Under the pieces are notes generated by a model, which was given only the letters and a program-made list of their open reading frames with translations, ran no database searches and had not been told where the DNA came from. DNA of 47,185 nt from Deltaproteobacteria bacterium. Lineage in GTDB: Bacteria; Desulfobacterota; Desulfobaccia; Desulfobaccales; 0-14-0-80-60-11. Location: NCBI GenBank assembly GCA_016874915.1, contig VGSW01000006.1, forward strand, positions 1 to 47,185, written 5' to 3'. Numbering within the stretch: position 1 is the first letter of the stretch; each line of letters opens with the position of its first letter. Below, piece by piece: positions 16,340 to 23,767 of the stretch. Position numbers and translations under genes: made by a program.

Positions 16340-17854
16340 CTAGCGGTTCGCGGCCAAGGCCGAGGAGCCCTTGCCGTTGGACTTGCCGTTGGATTTGGAA
16401 ACTTTATCTTTGTTGGTTTTAGAAGAGCCGGTCTTCTTGGTTTTGCTGCCGGTTTTGCCAGTGGCCTCGGTCTTTTTGGCCACCTGGGTGCTTCCCGACT
16501 TTTTCTGAGCCTGAGCTTTGGTCTGGGTCTTGGACTTGGTCTTGGAGTCGGCGGCTGCCAAGTTAGCCTTTTTCTGCCCGTTGGCCGCGGCCTTGCTGGC
16601 AACGGCGGAAGGGCTGCCAAACACAGAGGCCACATGGGGAGAGCTGGGGGCCGTCTTGCCCTTTTTTGCAACCGTGGTGGAATCTTTCTTCTTGGAGCCC
16701 TTGACCGCGGTCTTGTTCTTGGCCTCAGCCTTGCGGGCTACGACTTTGGTGGGTCCCCGGGAGGCATAGCGCACCGGAGCCTTAGTGCGTACCGGCCGGG
16801 AGGCGATGGCCGGGTGTTCGATGCGGGCCAGCTCAATGTTTTTGGCGAACAGATCCAGGCTCTTGGGCGGCAGTTTCAGGACGTAATTGGTGGCGTCCGG
16901 CGGGGTTACCCCCCGCAGGAGTTCGGGATTAAGAGCCTGGATTTCTTCCACCGGCACGTTCACCGCCGCGGCCGCGGCCTTGACCGAGGTGGGATCCTTC
17001 ATTTTGGCCTGCTCATATTTCAGGGGCGGGAGATAGGGAACGGTCTTGAAACCGAATTTTTCCGGATTCTTGGCGATGATGGTGGCCGCGATCATCTGGG
17101 GCACGTAATTCTTGGTTTCGTTGGGCAGACACTGGTTTTCCGACAACTGCCAGAAGTTCTTATGATTGCTTTGATTCAGTTCCCTTTGCACCCGGCCCTC
17201 GCCGCAATTGTAGGACGCCGCGGCCAGGTACCAGGAGCCGAACTGCTTGTACAAATCCAGCAAATATTTGGCCGCGGCCTTGGTGGCCTTTTCCGGGTCC
17301 CGGCGCTCATCCAGGTAGCTGTCCACCGTCAGCCCGTAGCGCACCGCGGTGCCCCGGATGAATTGCCACATGCCCACCGCCGCGGCGTGGGAAGTGGCCT
17401 TGTTGTTGAAGCCGCTTTCAATCAGGGCCAGGTAGGCCAGGTCATCAGGGAGGCCATATTCCTGGAAGGTTTCCTTGATCATGGGAAGATAACGGCTGGA
17501 GCGGGAGAGATACCGGGTGAAGATGGCTTTGCGTTCCGTGGAAAAATAGACCATGTAGGCCCGTACCTGGCGGTTCATCTCTATGGGCACGTCGAACTTC
17601 ACCTGGTGGTCCCATTTCCTCAATTCTTCTTCCAGTCCGGGGTCCCAGCCGGGGATGCCGCTCTTGGCGTAGAGTTCCTCCAGGCGCTTGCTGCTCAGGG
17701 TTTCCGCCAGGGTTTCTTCCTGGTCGGGAAGGACTACCGCGGTTTCGGTTTCGACCGGCGCCACCGGGGGCTGGACCACCGCGCCGCGATGGGCGCCGCC
17801 ACAGCCTGCCACCAGGGCTAAGCATACGATTATCCTTACAAAAGCCGCACGCAT
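16340..17854 (-). CDS. mltD: Membrane-bound lytic transglycosylase, MltD-like, with lysine-rich tail
   Basis: Cuts peptidoglycan glycan strands in the periplasm, forming 1,6-anhydroMurNAc ends. 504 residues. Lipoprotein signal with lipobox LVAGC (C18). The SLT domain (about 105-270) has the catalytic glutamate E146 in ALIESGFNNKATS, then AVGMWQFIRGTAVRYGL and AAASYNCGEGRV. Residues about 280-335 resemble a single degenerate LysM-like segment. From about 345 to the end the protein is a low-complexity Lys/Ala/Ser/Thr tail (KKTEATGKTGSKTKK and similar), histone H1-like, in place of the repeated LysM domains usual in MltD. The tail would be strongly positive in the periplasm, possibly binding teichoic/anionic wall or envelope polymers. 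Own terminator and a structured leader. Confidence 0.85.
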   Translation of the reverse strand: MRAAFVRIIVCLALVAGCGGAHRGAVVQPPVAPVETETAVVLPDQEETLAETLSSKRLEELYAKSGIPGWDPGLEEELRKWDHQVKFDVPIEMNRQVRAYMVYFSTERKAIFTRYLSRSSRYLPMIKETFQEYGLPDDLAYLALIESGFNNKATSHAAAVGMWQFIRGTAVRYGLTVDSYLDERRDPEKATKAAAKYLLDLYKQFGSWYLAAASYNCGEGRVQRELNQSNHKNFWQLSENQCLPNETKNYVPQMIAATIIAKNPEKFGFKTVPYLPPLKYEQAKMKDPTSVKAAAAAVNVPVEEIQALNPELLRGVTPPDATNYVLKLPPKSLDLFAKNIELARIEHPAIASRPVRTKAPVRYASRGPTKVVARKAEAKNKTAVKGSKKKDSTTVAKKGKTAPSSPHVASVFGSPSAVASKAAANGQKKANLAAADSKTKSKTQTKAQAQKKSGSTQVAKKTEATGKTGSKTKKTGSSKTNKDKVSKSNGKSNGKGSSALAANR

Positions 17855-17918
17855 ATATTACCCTCGCACCGGGGTAGTTGTCTTAAAGCCAGCAAACACA
17901 GGCGGGAACGTAGATAGG

Positions 17919-17952
17919 CCGTCTCCCCCAAAAAGACGGGACAGATTCCCGT
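17919..17952 (-). promoter_or_regulatory. Two mutually exclusive hairpins in the transglycosylase leader
   Basis: On the minus strand ACGGGA (17952-17947) pairs with TCCCGT (17941-17936) and is followed by CTTTTT, a terminator-like arrangement. The same CCGT bases can instead pair as CCGTCT (17939-17934) with AGACGG (17924-17919). The overlap means only one can form, as in attenuators. About 65-100 bases upstream of the start codon. No known riboswitch class was recognised. Confidence 0.4.
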
Positions 17953-18241
17953 TTCTCCCCTATAGCAGATAATATCAAGGAAAATCAAGAAAATTTTTTA
18001 TTTTGGAAAAAATATTTTTACCGGCATTAGATGCTCTTGGAATAACCCATTGTTATTTCTTTATAAAAATTAATTGAGAAAAAAAGAACCAGGCCCTATA
18101 AATGAGACTTTGTTTAAGTGCGCAAAGTGGAAACAGCTTGTGTCATAGGTGGGCGAAGAATCTATCCATTCACTATATAAACGAAAATGGGATTGTTTCT
18201 TTAATTACGCCAAAGCCCTTAAGATCAGGTTGCCCCTTTAC

Positions 18242-18330
18242 CTCGTTCCCACTAAGTTTGGGAACGCATTGTCCGCCAAACTAAGCTTGGCATTCCTGGT
18301 CTTCCCAGGTACAAGTTGGGAACGAGACGA
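18242..18330. repeat. GTTCCCAAGC-type palindromic repeat
   Basis: CTCGTTCCCACTAAGTTTGG-GAACGC (18242-18266) followed by CCAAACTAAGCTTGG (18276-18290) and CAAGTTGGGAACGAG (18313-18327). This family (CGTTCCCAAGC...GCTTGGGAACG) also occurs at 22022 and 23666 and is familiar from many bacterial genomes. It lies in the 610-bp divergent gap between the transglycosylase and the PEP-CTERM gene; apart from the leader hairpins and a promoter the gap is AT-rich and empty. Confidence 0.7.
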
Positions 18331-18405
18331 AAGGCCATGTCGCCCAAAATCTGCATTAGGCCTCATCCGGGGCGCCGCGATTTCTATTTAAAAATTAAAA
18401 AAATC

Positions 18406-18434
18406 TTGACAAGCTGGAAAAATAATTTTAATTG
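18406..18434 (+). promoter_or_regulatory. Candidate promoter of the PEP-CTERM gene
   Basis: Perfect -35 TTGACA (18406-18411), 17-base spacer, weak -10 TAATTG (18429-18434), in an AT-rich stretch. The predicted start lies about 10-25 bases before the ribosome binding site at 18452. Confidence 0.45.
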
Positions 18435-18464
18435 AATATTTACCTCATAGCAGGAGGATCTCCT

Positions 18465-19118
18465 GTGAACCGAAATTATTTCGTAAGGCTTATTTGGGGG
18501 ATTGTCTGCCTCCTTTATGCCGTATCCCCGGCCTCCGGGAATCTGGTGGAAAACGGGGAATTCTCCGCCCCCGCGGTCGTTGGGTTGTCTTATTACTCTT
18601 ACCACGAAAATTCGGATCCACCGGAATTTCAATGGGTTGTGGGCGGCTCCTCGCCAGGCTATGAGGCGGTGCATCTTATCCGGTCCCTGTGGACCGGGTA
18701 TTCCGGAGTTTCCGGGGACCAAAGTGTGGCCATCTATAGTTCTGCCCACATAGACCAGGTTTTCTTCACGGTCCCGGGCCAGCAATACCGACTTTTTTTT
18801 GGGTATGCCAACGATCCGGCCAACGCCTCGGCCTCCGGCCAGGTCGTTGTCTCTAACTCCTTGGTAACCCCCTTGCTATCGGTTTCTCTAAGTCACAGCG
18901 GCTCTACTTACGGGGATATGCATTTCACCGATTTCTCCGGAACCTTTACCGGTGATGGCGGTCCTAACATGTTGAGTTTCTTTGGAGATCGGGATAACCC
19001 TACAACGGGTTTTGTGGTTGACCGGGTGATCGTGGAGGTGGTTCCCCTGCCCCCCACCATCCTTTTATTGGGCACGGGGATTATGGGGCTTTTGGCGCGG
19101 AGGAAAAGAGCCGTATAG
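18465..19118 (+). CDS. PEP-CTERM sorting-domain exported protein
   Basis: 217 residues with a signal peptide (NYFVRLIWGIVCLLYAVSPASG) and a C-terminal sorting signal VVPLPPTILLLGTGIMGLLARRKRAV: a P-L-P-P variant of the PEP box, one membrane helix and a basic end. The body is beta-rich and has the look of DUF642/carbohydrate-binding-type sandwiches (NLVENGEFSAP, FSGTFTGDG, VVDRVIVEV). PEP-CTERM proteins are processed by an exosortase (EpsH) and linked to exopolysaccharide/biofilm; no exosortase gene is in the window. The start is a GTG with AGGAGG (18452-18457) seven bases ahead. The insertion into the envelope or surface release is an inference. Confidence 0.8.
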   Translation: MNRNYFVRLIWGIVCLLYAVSPASGNLVENGEFSAPAVVGLSYYSYHENSDPPEFQWVVGGSSPGYEAVHLIRSLWTGYSGVSGDQSVAIYSSAHIDQVFFTVPGQQYRLFFGYANDPANASASGQVVVSNSLVTPLLSVSLSHSGSTYGDMHFTDFSGTFTGDGGPNMLSFFGDRDNPTTGFVVDRVIVEVVPLPPTILLLGTGIMGLLARRKRAV

Positions 19119-19144
19119 GTTACTGGCTGGGGCAGAATTTATCA

Positions 19145-19172
19145 GGCAGGGCCTCCCGGGCCCTGCCTTTTT
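19145..19172 (+). terminator. Intrinsic terminator after the PEP-CTERM gene
   Basis: Perfect 9-bp stem GGCAGGGCC (19145-19153) / GGCCCTGCC (19159-19167), 5-base loop, followed by five T. Confidence 0.92.
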
Positions 19173-19292
19173 GCTTGATGACACCGGCCCGGCCTCCCCG
19201 GTTACGGGGGCGCCCGGGCAAACCCAAAAGAACCGCCGGGGTGGATATTCCATACTTTTTCTTTTTAAACGGTTATAATCCCATAGTCGCCC

Positions 19293-19784
19293 ATGTATTC
19301 CCTAAAACTGCCTGACCGGCCCCGGTTACGCCTGGGGGTGATCTCGGACACCCACGGCCTCCTGCGTCCCGAAGCGGTGAAGGTGCTGTCCGGCTCGGAC
19401 CTCATCATTCACGCCGGTGACATCGGAGACCCGGAAATCCTCGAGGCCTTGCGGCGCCTGGGCCCGGTGGCCGCGGTGCGGGGCAACATGGACAAGGCCC
19501 CGTGGGCCGGGAACCTCCCCGCCACCGAAGTGGTGGAAGCGGGCGCGGCCCGGCTCTATGTCCTCCACGAACTCTTTGCCCTGGACCTGGACCCGGCGGC
19601 CGCAGGCTTCGCCGGGGTCATCTTCGGCCACACCCACGAACCCGCCCTGTTCCGGAAAGACGGGGTGCTCTTCCTCAACCCCGGCAGCGCCGGCCCCAAA
19701 CGCTTTGCCCATCCGGTAAGCCTGGCCCTCCTCCATGTTAACGGCCCTACCCTGGAGGCCGAATTAATCAAGCTCAAAATTTAA
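19293..19784 (+). CDS. YfcE/MJ0936-type metallophosphoesterase
   Basis: 163 residues of the small calcineurin-like phosphodiesterase family. All metal-binding blocks are present: GVISDTHG (D19, H21), IIHAGDIGD, VRGNMD, VLHE and FGHTHEPA, followed by NPGSAGPKR. These enzymes hydrolyse phosphodiesters in vitro; the physiological substrate is uncertain. The ATG at 19293 has no strong ribosome binding site, but the family core begins at residue 13, so little choice remains. Stands alone between a terminator and radC (convergent). Confidence 0.88.
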   Translation: MYSLKLPDRPRLRLGVISDTHGLLRPEAVKVLSGSDLIIHAGDIGDPEILEALRRLGPVAAVRGNMDKAPWAGNLPATEVVEAGAARLYVLHELFALDLDPAAAGFAGVIFGHTHEPALFRKDGVLFLNPGSAGPKRFAHPVSLALLHVNGPTLEAELIKLKI

Positions 19785-19884
19785 GGGCGCACGGTGCACC
19801 TTTGGTGCGCTCCTTATCTCAGGCTGGTCCAGCCCGGAACCCGCCGGCGCATTTTCCGCCAGCCTGGCGAGCCGGCGTGCGGGT

Positions 19885-20583
19885 TTACAACATGTCATGC
19901 TCCGCCAGACTGAAATAGCCCCGGCGGGTGATGATGAGGTGGTCGTGGACCGTGAGGTTGAGGCTCTTGGAGGCCTGGATTAGGGTCCGGGTCAGGTCCC
20001 GGTCCGCGGCGGAGGGGGTGAGGTTGCCGCTGGGGTGGTTGTGCACCAGGATAAGCCCCACGGCTTTGTGCTTCAAGGCCAGCTCCAGGACCTTGCGGGG
20101 ATAGACCACTGTCTGGTTCACCGTGCCTTCCTGGAGAATTTCTTCGGCGACGATTTCATTCTGGCTATTGAGGAAGAGTATGCGGAACTGCTCGTCCTTG
20201 AGGCCGCCCATGGCGGTGCGGCAGTAATCCACCAGTGCGGTGAGGGACGGAATTTTTCCCCGTTGGATAACATCTTCTTTCAGGTAACGGGCGGCGCAGG
20301 CTTTCACCAGGGGGATGAACGCGGCGGACACCTCTCCCATGCCCTCCACTTCCATGAGGGCCTCGGGGGGGGCGTCCAGGACCTGGGTGAAGGAGCCGAA
20401 GCGCTGCAAAAGGCTTTTGGCCAGGGGTTTGACGTCCTGGCGGGGCAGAGCGTAGGTGAGGAGCAATTCCAGGAGTTCATAGTCCTGCAAGGCCGCGGCG
20501 CCCCCCTGGCGGAAGCGCTCCCGGAGCCGCTGCCGGTGGCCGTGGTAATGAGGTTTGGACTTAGGCGGGGTTTGCGACGCCAT
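19885..20583 (-). CDS. radC: DNA repair protein RadC (JAB/MPN domain)
   Basis: 232 residues. N-terminal HhH-like region (YELLELLLTYALPRQDVKPLAK and VEGMGEVSAAFI about 78-89), then the JAB1/MPN metalloprotease-like domain with the ligand motif VHNHPSGNLTPSAAD (about 179-193) plus a glutamate near 140. Despite the name its role in DNA repair is not established; many copies sit on mobile elements. Single gene, convergent with the phosphoesterase. Confidence 0.92.
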   Translation of the reverse strand: MASQTPPKSKPHYHGHRQRLRERFRQGGAAALQDYELLELLLTYALPRQDVKPLAKSLLQRFGSFTQVLDAPPEALMEVEGMGEVSAAFIPLVKACAARYLKEDVIQRGKIPSLTALVDYCRTAMGGLKDEQFRILFLNSQNEIVAEEILQEGTVNQTVVYPRKVLELALKHKAVGLILVHNHPSGNLTPSAADRDLTRTLIQASKSLNLTVHDHLIITRRGYFSLAEHDML

Positions 20584-20728
20584 CCCTGAGCACCGCCGAT
20601 TTTCAAGGTATTATCGAGTTACGCGCCTCGGCGAATTTGTCCAGTAATTTTCGCCAATTTTAGCGCAGCCGGAAGGCGGCGGCTACCATTTATTTATTTT
20701 TTCCCCATAAAATTGTCTTGAAAATGCA

Positions 20729-21154
20729 GCCGCAGGCTTCAGCCTGCGCCGGGCGCCTCGCCGGGGGCGCCCCTGCCGGATGGGGCGGCCCTCCGTGCCC
20801 GCCAAAACTTGTCGTTCCCAAGAACAGCCGGGGGCGGCTGTTCCACATTTTTATGATTTATGGGTGAGCCGGAGGCTCATGAGGAACTGTTTCGAAAAAT
20901 ATAAAGTCGCAGTTCCCTTTAAGAAAAATTGATGGGGGTAAACCAGTTGCGTTGCACCCCCGCGGTTCCCGAATTAAATTTAACAAAAACCGACGCGCAG
21001 GGCCAAGCCGCTCAGTGTCTGAAGCATTCCTCAAAGGTGAGGAACAGCCGCCCCCGCTTATTCCTGGCGGGACGCAGGGCGCGGCGGTTCGTAATTCGAT
21101 TGCACTATGAACTTTGAATTTATCAAGGCAGTCTTTCATGAGCCGATGGCTCAT
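20729..21154. repeat. Cluster of palindromes in the radC/HhH-GPD gap
   Basis: The 636-bp gene-free gap holds five perfect palindromes: GCAGGC-TTCA-GCCTGC (20732-20747), GGGCGCC/GGCGCCC (20751-20772), GAACAGCCG-GGGG-CGGCTGTTC (20822-20843), TGAGCC-GGA-GGCTCA (20865-20879) and ATGAGCC-GAT-GGCTCAT (21138-21154). GGAACAGCCGCCCCCG occurs at 21041-21056 and inverted at 20829-20844. No coding region was accepted here. Confidence 0.65.
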
Positions 21155-21219
21155 ACGTAACTTATAAAAAGTTTCGTTTAGATCATGGTGGTAAGACGCA
21201 CCCTACAAGGCCGGACCGC

Positions 21220-21909
21220 ATGAAAGTCATCTCCAAATTGCTGGCCCAATTGCCGGGGCGGTTTGCCGCAGAATTGGGCATTGACCTTAACGCCGGGCCG
21301 GAGGCGCGCCAGAAGTGGTTCCTGGCCGCTATTTTTTATGGCGCCCGCATCTCCGGAGGGCTCGCGGCCCGCACTTACCGGGTTTTCGCCGCCCGGGGAA
21401 TCTACACCCCCCAGGCCATTCTGGAACAGGGCTGGGACAATCTGGTGGTGTTTCTGGATGAGGGTGGTTATACCCGGTATGATTTCAAAACCGCCACCAA
21501 GCTCCTCAAGGTGATGGGGACGCTGACGGAGCAGTATGAGGGTTCCCTGGAACGGCTGCACCAGGTCGCGGCCGATTATGACGACCTGGAAAGAAGAATC
21601 CAGGCCCTGGCCCCGGGGGTGGGGCCGGCCACGGCCAACATTTTCTTAAGGGAGTTGCGGGGGATTTGGGCCAAGGCCGCCCCACCCCTGGGAGAGCTGG
21701 CTCAACTGGCGGCGGAGCATTTAAAACTACTGGCGGGGTTGACGCCCCGGGAGGCCCTGGGGGCCCTGGAGGAGCACTGGCGGCGCCAGCCGGTCATGGG
21801 AAAGGACTTCGCCGACCTGGAAGCGGCCCTGGTGCGCCTGGGCCGGGACTACTGCCGCAAGCCCCCGGCCCGGGGCTGTCCCATGAGGGTTTACTGCGGT
21901 CGGGAATGA
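21220..21909 (+). CDS. HhH-GPD base-excision repair family protein (EndoIII-like)
   Basis: 229 residues. All-helical body with the helix-hairpin-helix ALAPGVGPATANIFLREL (about 129-146), matching the DNA-glycosylase fold of EndoIII/MutY relatives. The lysine that follows the hairpin in EndoIII (GRKTAN) is replaced by PATAN, so lyase activity is doubtful. Near the C-terminus three cysteines (C212, C220, C226) recall the EndoIII 4Fe-4S loop but the spacing (x7, x5) is not C-x6-C-x2-C-x5-C and a ligand is missing. Substrate unknown. The ATG at 21220 is preceded by AAGG. Stand-alone gene. Confidence 0.7.
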   Translation: MKVISKLLAQLPGRFAAELGIDLNAGPEARQKWFLAAIFYGARISGGLAARTYRVFAARGIYTPQAILEQGWDNLVVFLDEGGYTRYDFKTATKLLKVMGTLTEQYEGSLERLHQVAADYDDLERRIQALAPGVGPATANIFLRELRGIWAKAAPPLGELAQLAAEHLKLLAGLTPREALGALEEHWRRQPVMGKDFADLEAALVRLGRDYCRKPPARGCPMRVYCGRE

Positions 21910-21921
21910 GATGCGAACTGA

Positions 21922-22012
21922 TTTGGGAGAGGGGGCCAGGGGCAGTGCCACAGGCGTCCCGCCTGTGGGAACCCCCTGCCCCCTCTCCCAAACCCTCTCC
22001 CCCAACCCCATA
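21922..22012. repeat. Composite hairpin: G-rich arms around a REP-like core
   Basis: Outer arms TTTGGGAGAGGGGGCCAGGG (21922-21941) and CCCTGCCCCCTCTCCCAAA (21974-21992) enclose GCCACAGGC-GTCCC-GCCTGTGGG (21947-21969), followed by CCCTCTCCCCCAACCCCATA. Second copy of the element at 11366-11455; both start within about 15 bases of a gene end/start. Confidence 0.8.
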
Positions 22013-22021
22013 AGTTTTTTT

Positions 22022-22050
22022 CTCGTTCCCCAGCTCCTGCTTGGGAACGC
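22022..22050. repeat. GTTCCCAAGC-type palindrome
   Basis: CTCGTTCCCCAGC-TCCT-GCTTGGGAACGC, same family as 18242 and 23666, placed directly after the composite hairpin. Confidence 0.7.
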
Positions 22051-22151
22051 CCTTGGGTCCGAACCTCCTGGTTCGGGAAAATGCCCAGGTTGCGCATCGG
22101 GCCCCTATTTTTCTCCTGGGAGAAACCCTCCCTTTCCCCGCCCCTTAAGTG

Positions 22152-22157
22152 TATAAT
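22152..22157 (+). promoter_or_regulatory. Consensus -10 box at the tadA start
   Basis: Perfect TATAAT ending seven bases before the GTG at 22164; no good -35 lies 16-18 bases upstream. If used, transcription would begin at or next to the start codon. Confidence 0.4.
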
Positions 22158-22163
22158 AACTAT

Positions 22164-22616
22164 GTGGAATCGGATGATTTTTACATGGGACAGGCCCTGG
22201 CCCAGGCCCGGGAAGCGTTGTCGGCCGGGGAGGTTCCCGTGGGCGCGGTGCTGGTGGGGGAAGAGGGGGAGGTTCTGGCCCGGGCCGGCAACCGCCCCAT
22301 CGGTCTCAATGACCCCACGGCCCATGCGGAAATCCTGGCCCTGCGGCAGGCCGCGGCTCTCCGGGGGAATTACCGGTTGCCGGGGACCTTCCTATATGTT
22401 ACCATTGAACCTTGTATTATGTGCGTGGGCGCGCTCCTCCACGCCCGGGTGCGGCGGGTGGTCTTCGGCGCGCTGGACCCCAAGGCCGGGGCCTGCATCT
22501 CTCTGTACCGCATTCCCGAAGACTCCCGCCTCAACCACCGCCTGGAGGTGGTAAGCGGAGTGCGGGAAACAGAATGCCGGGAACTGCTGCAACAGTTTTT
22601 CCAGGCCCGGCGCTGA
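22164..22616 (+). CDS. tadA: tRNA(Arg) adenosine-34 deaminase TadA
   Basis: Deaminates A34 to inosine in tRNA-Arg(ACG). About 150 residues. Zinc site of the cytidine-deaminase fold: H54-A-E56 in PTAHAEILAL and P-C84-I-M-C87 in TIEPCIMCVGALLHARV; the substrate-binding EVPVGAVLVG is also present. Start choice is open: GTG 22149, GTG 22164 or ATG 22185. I chose 22164 because family members begin a few residues before FYMGQAL and because TATAAT lies between the two GTGs, making 22149 unlikely. No Shine-Dalgarno is visible for any of them. Confidence 0.93.
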   Translation: MESDDFYMGQALAQAREALSAGEVPVGAVLVGEEGEVLARAGNRPIGLNDPTAHAEILALRQAAALRGNYRLPGTFLYVTIEPCIMCVGALLHARVRRVVFGALDPKAGACISLYRIPEDSRLNHRLEVVSGVRETECRELLQQFFQARR

Positions 22617-22621
22617 GGAAG

Positions 22622-22706
22622 TAGGGGCGGCGTTACGCCGCCCTATTAACGGGCGGGGGAACTCGCCCTTACTGAAAACCGAAGACCGAAAACCGAAAAC
22701 CGTTTT
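22622..22706. repeat. REP-like GGCGGCGTTACGCCGCC and CCGAAAA heptamer array
   Basis: GGGGCGGCG-TTA-CGCCGCCC palindrome (22624-22643) right after the tadA stop, then heptamer units ACTGAAA, ACCGAAG, ACCGAAA, ACCGAAA, ACCG (22671-22702) ending nine bases before the tRNA. Confidence 0.7.
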
Positions 22707-22710
22707 CTAA

Positions 22711-22804
22711 GGAGGGGTACCGAAGAGGCCGTAACGGGGCCGACTCGAAATCGGCTTGGGGGCTAATCACCCTCACGTGGGTTCGAATCCCACCCCCTCC
22801 GCCA
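22711..22804 (+). tRNA. tRNA-Ser (anticodon CGA)
   Basis: 94 bases including encoded CCA. Acceptor GGAGGGG / CCCCTCC with discriminator G, anticodon stem GCCGA / TCGGC around loop CTCGAAA (anticodon CGA, reads UCG), long type II variable arm, T-loop GGTTCGAATCC. Long variable arm plus G discriminator confirm serine. Confidence 0.96.
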
Positions 22805-22892
22805 TTGTTTTGATTTGGGATAATAAATCTTTAAACCTTGGATAAACAGTGCTCTCATTAAGTCATAGGAGCATATAGAAGGTGTTTCTGGC

Positions 22893-23378
22893 ATGCAGTT
22901 GCCAATCCCTCCAACAGATAATCTTTATAAGTTTCTGGCACTTTCTGGCTTAGTTTTAGTTATATTCAGTATCGTCTTTCCATTATCACGCATCAGTGAT
23001 ATTAATTTAAAGCTTCTGGAGTTTGAGATGCAAAGTGATGTCTTGGAAGTAGAACTTAAGTATTTAGAACAAGATACAGCCGAATGGGTGGAAAAAGAGA
23101 ACCCAACTCCAGAAGAGCAGGAGATGCTTAGAAAAAGAACGTTAGAACTACGTATAAAGCATACAGAGTTGAAAGGGCGGATTAGGCAGATTAATGGACT
23201 TATAAATGAAGTTAAAGAGAATTGGAAGATTTTAAAAGTGGGAGGCACGGTTGGGATGGCGTTTAGCTTTATAGGTTTCGGGCTCTGGTTATTTCGGATT
23301 CAGCTACCAAGTGATTTGCTCCTTCAAAAACAGGTTAAAAATTTTAAAACTTCAAGCGATGAGCAGGGAAAATCTTAA
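22893..23378 (+). CDS. Hypothetical membrane-anchored coiled-coil protein
   Basis: 161 residues, not recognised. One membrane helix near the N-terminus (about 13-30, FLALSGLVLVIFSIVFPL), a long charged helical segment (about 36-108, many Glu/Lys with heptad-like hydrophobics, likely coiled coil), and a second membrane helix (about 115-134). Both ends would lie on the same side. The base composition is clearly more AT-rich than the neighbouring genes and codon use differs, suggesting transfer. It sits between two tRNA-Ser genes. Start ATG 22893 has GGTG upstream but no strong ribosome binding site. Confidence 0.65.
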   Translation: MQLPIPPTDNLYKFLALSGLVLVIFSIVFPLSRISDINLKLLEFEMQSDVLEVELKYLEQDTAEWVEKENPTPEEQEMLRKRTLELRIKHTELKGRIRQINGLINEVKENWKILKVGGTVGMAFSFIGFGLWLFRIQLPSDLLLQKQVKNFKTSSDEQGKS

Positions 23379-23452
23379 TACATCGAGATTTTTAAATTAT
23401 TAATTCTTTTTCAGTTTTTCGAAAAGCATGAAATCTATTGTTGGAGGGCTCC

Positions 23453-23632
23453 ATGGGACTCCTTTATGTGAATAAAAATTGCGAAATTTACATAGGTGAC
23501 AAAAGCCAGTACCGGGAGGACATGGGCAGCCTGCCCCTGGATTGCATTATCACTGAAGAAGAGTATAATGCCTTGCCGGAGTCGGAAAAGAAGAATTACG
23601 ACATCCTGGTGGCCAAACCCAAGGAAAAGTGA
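23453..23632 (+). CDS. Small acidic hypothetical protein
   Basis: 59 residues starting MGLLYVNKNCEIYIGDKSQY, not recognised. No membrane segment; C-terminal half is charged (TEEEYNALPESEKKNYD). GGAGGG (23443-23448) lies just before the ATG, which supports a real gene. Its stop codon TGA is part of the AGTGAGC heptamer array that follows. Whether it works with the membrane protein 74 bases upstream is unknown. Confidence 0.55.
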   Translation: MGLLYVNKNCEIYIGDKSQYREDMGSLPLDCIITEEEYNALPESEKKNYDILVAKPKEK

Positions 23633-23722
23633 GCAGTGAGCAGTAAGCAGGGAGCAGTCAATAAGGTGTCCAAGCAGAGCTTGGACCAAAAATTTTCGTT
23701 CCCAAGCAGAGCTTGGGAACGA
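23630..23722. repeat. AGTGAGC heptamer array plus GTTCCCAAGC-type palindromes
   Basis: AGTGAGC, AGTGAGC, AGTAAGC, AGGGAGC, AGTCAAT (23629-23663), starting on the stop codon of the small protein, followed by TCCAAGC-AGA-GCTTGGA (23669-23685) and CGTTCCCAAGC-AGA-GCTTGGGAACG (23697-23721). Confidence 0.75.
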
Positions 23723-23767
23723 GTATATAAGCAGCCGTAAATATTCCAATCAGACAATATACCCCGC

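Noticed and set aside
18102-18391. Short plus-strand frames in the transglycosylase/PEP-CTERM gap
   Set aside because: They run through GTTCCCAAGC-type repeats and AT-rich DNA without ribosome binding sites.
20858-21154. 98-codon minus-strand frame between radC and the HhH-GPD gene
   Set aside because: It spans palindromic repeats, has no ribosome binding site and shows no recognisable or gene-like composition.
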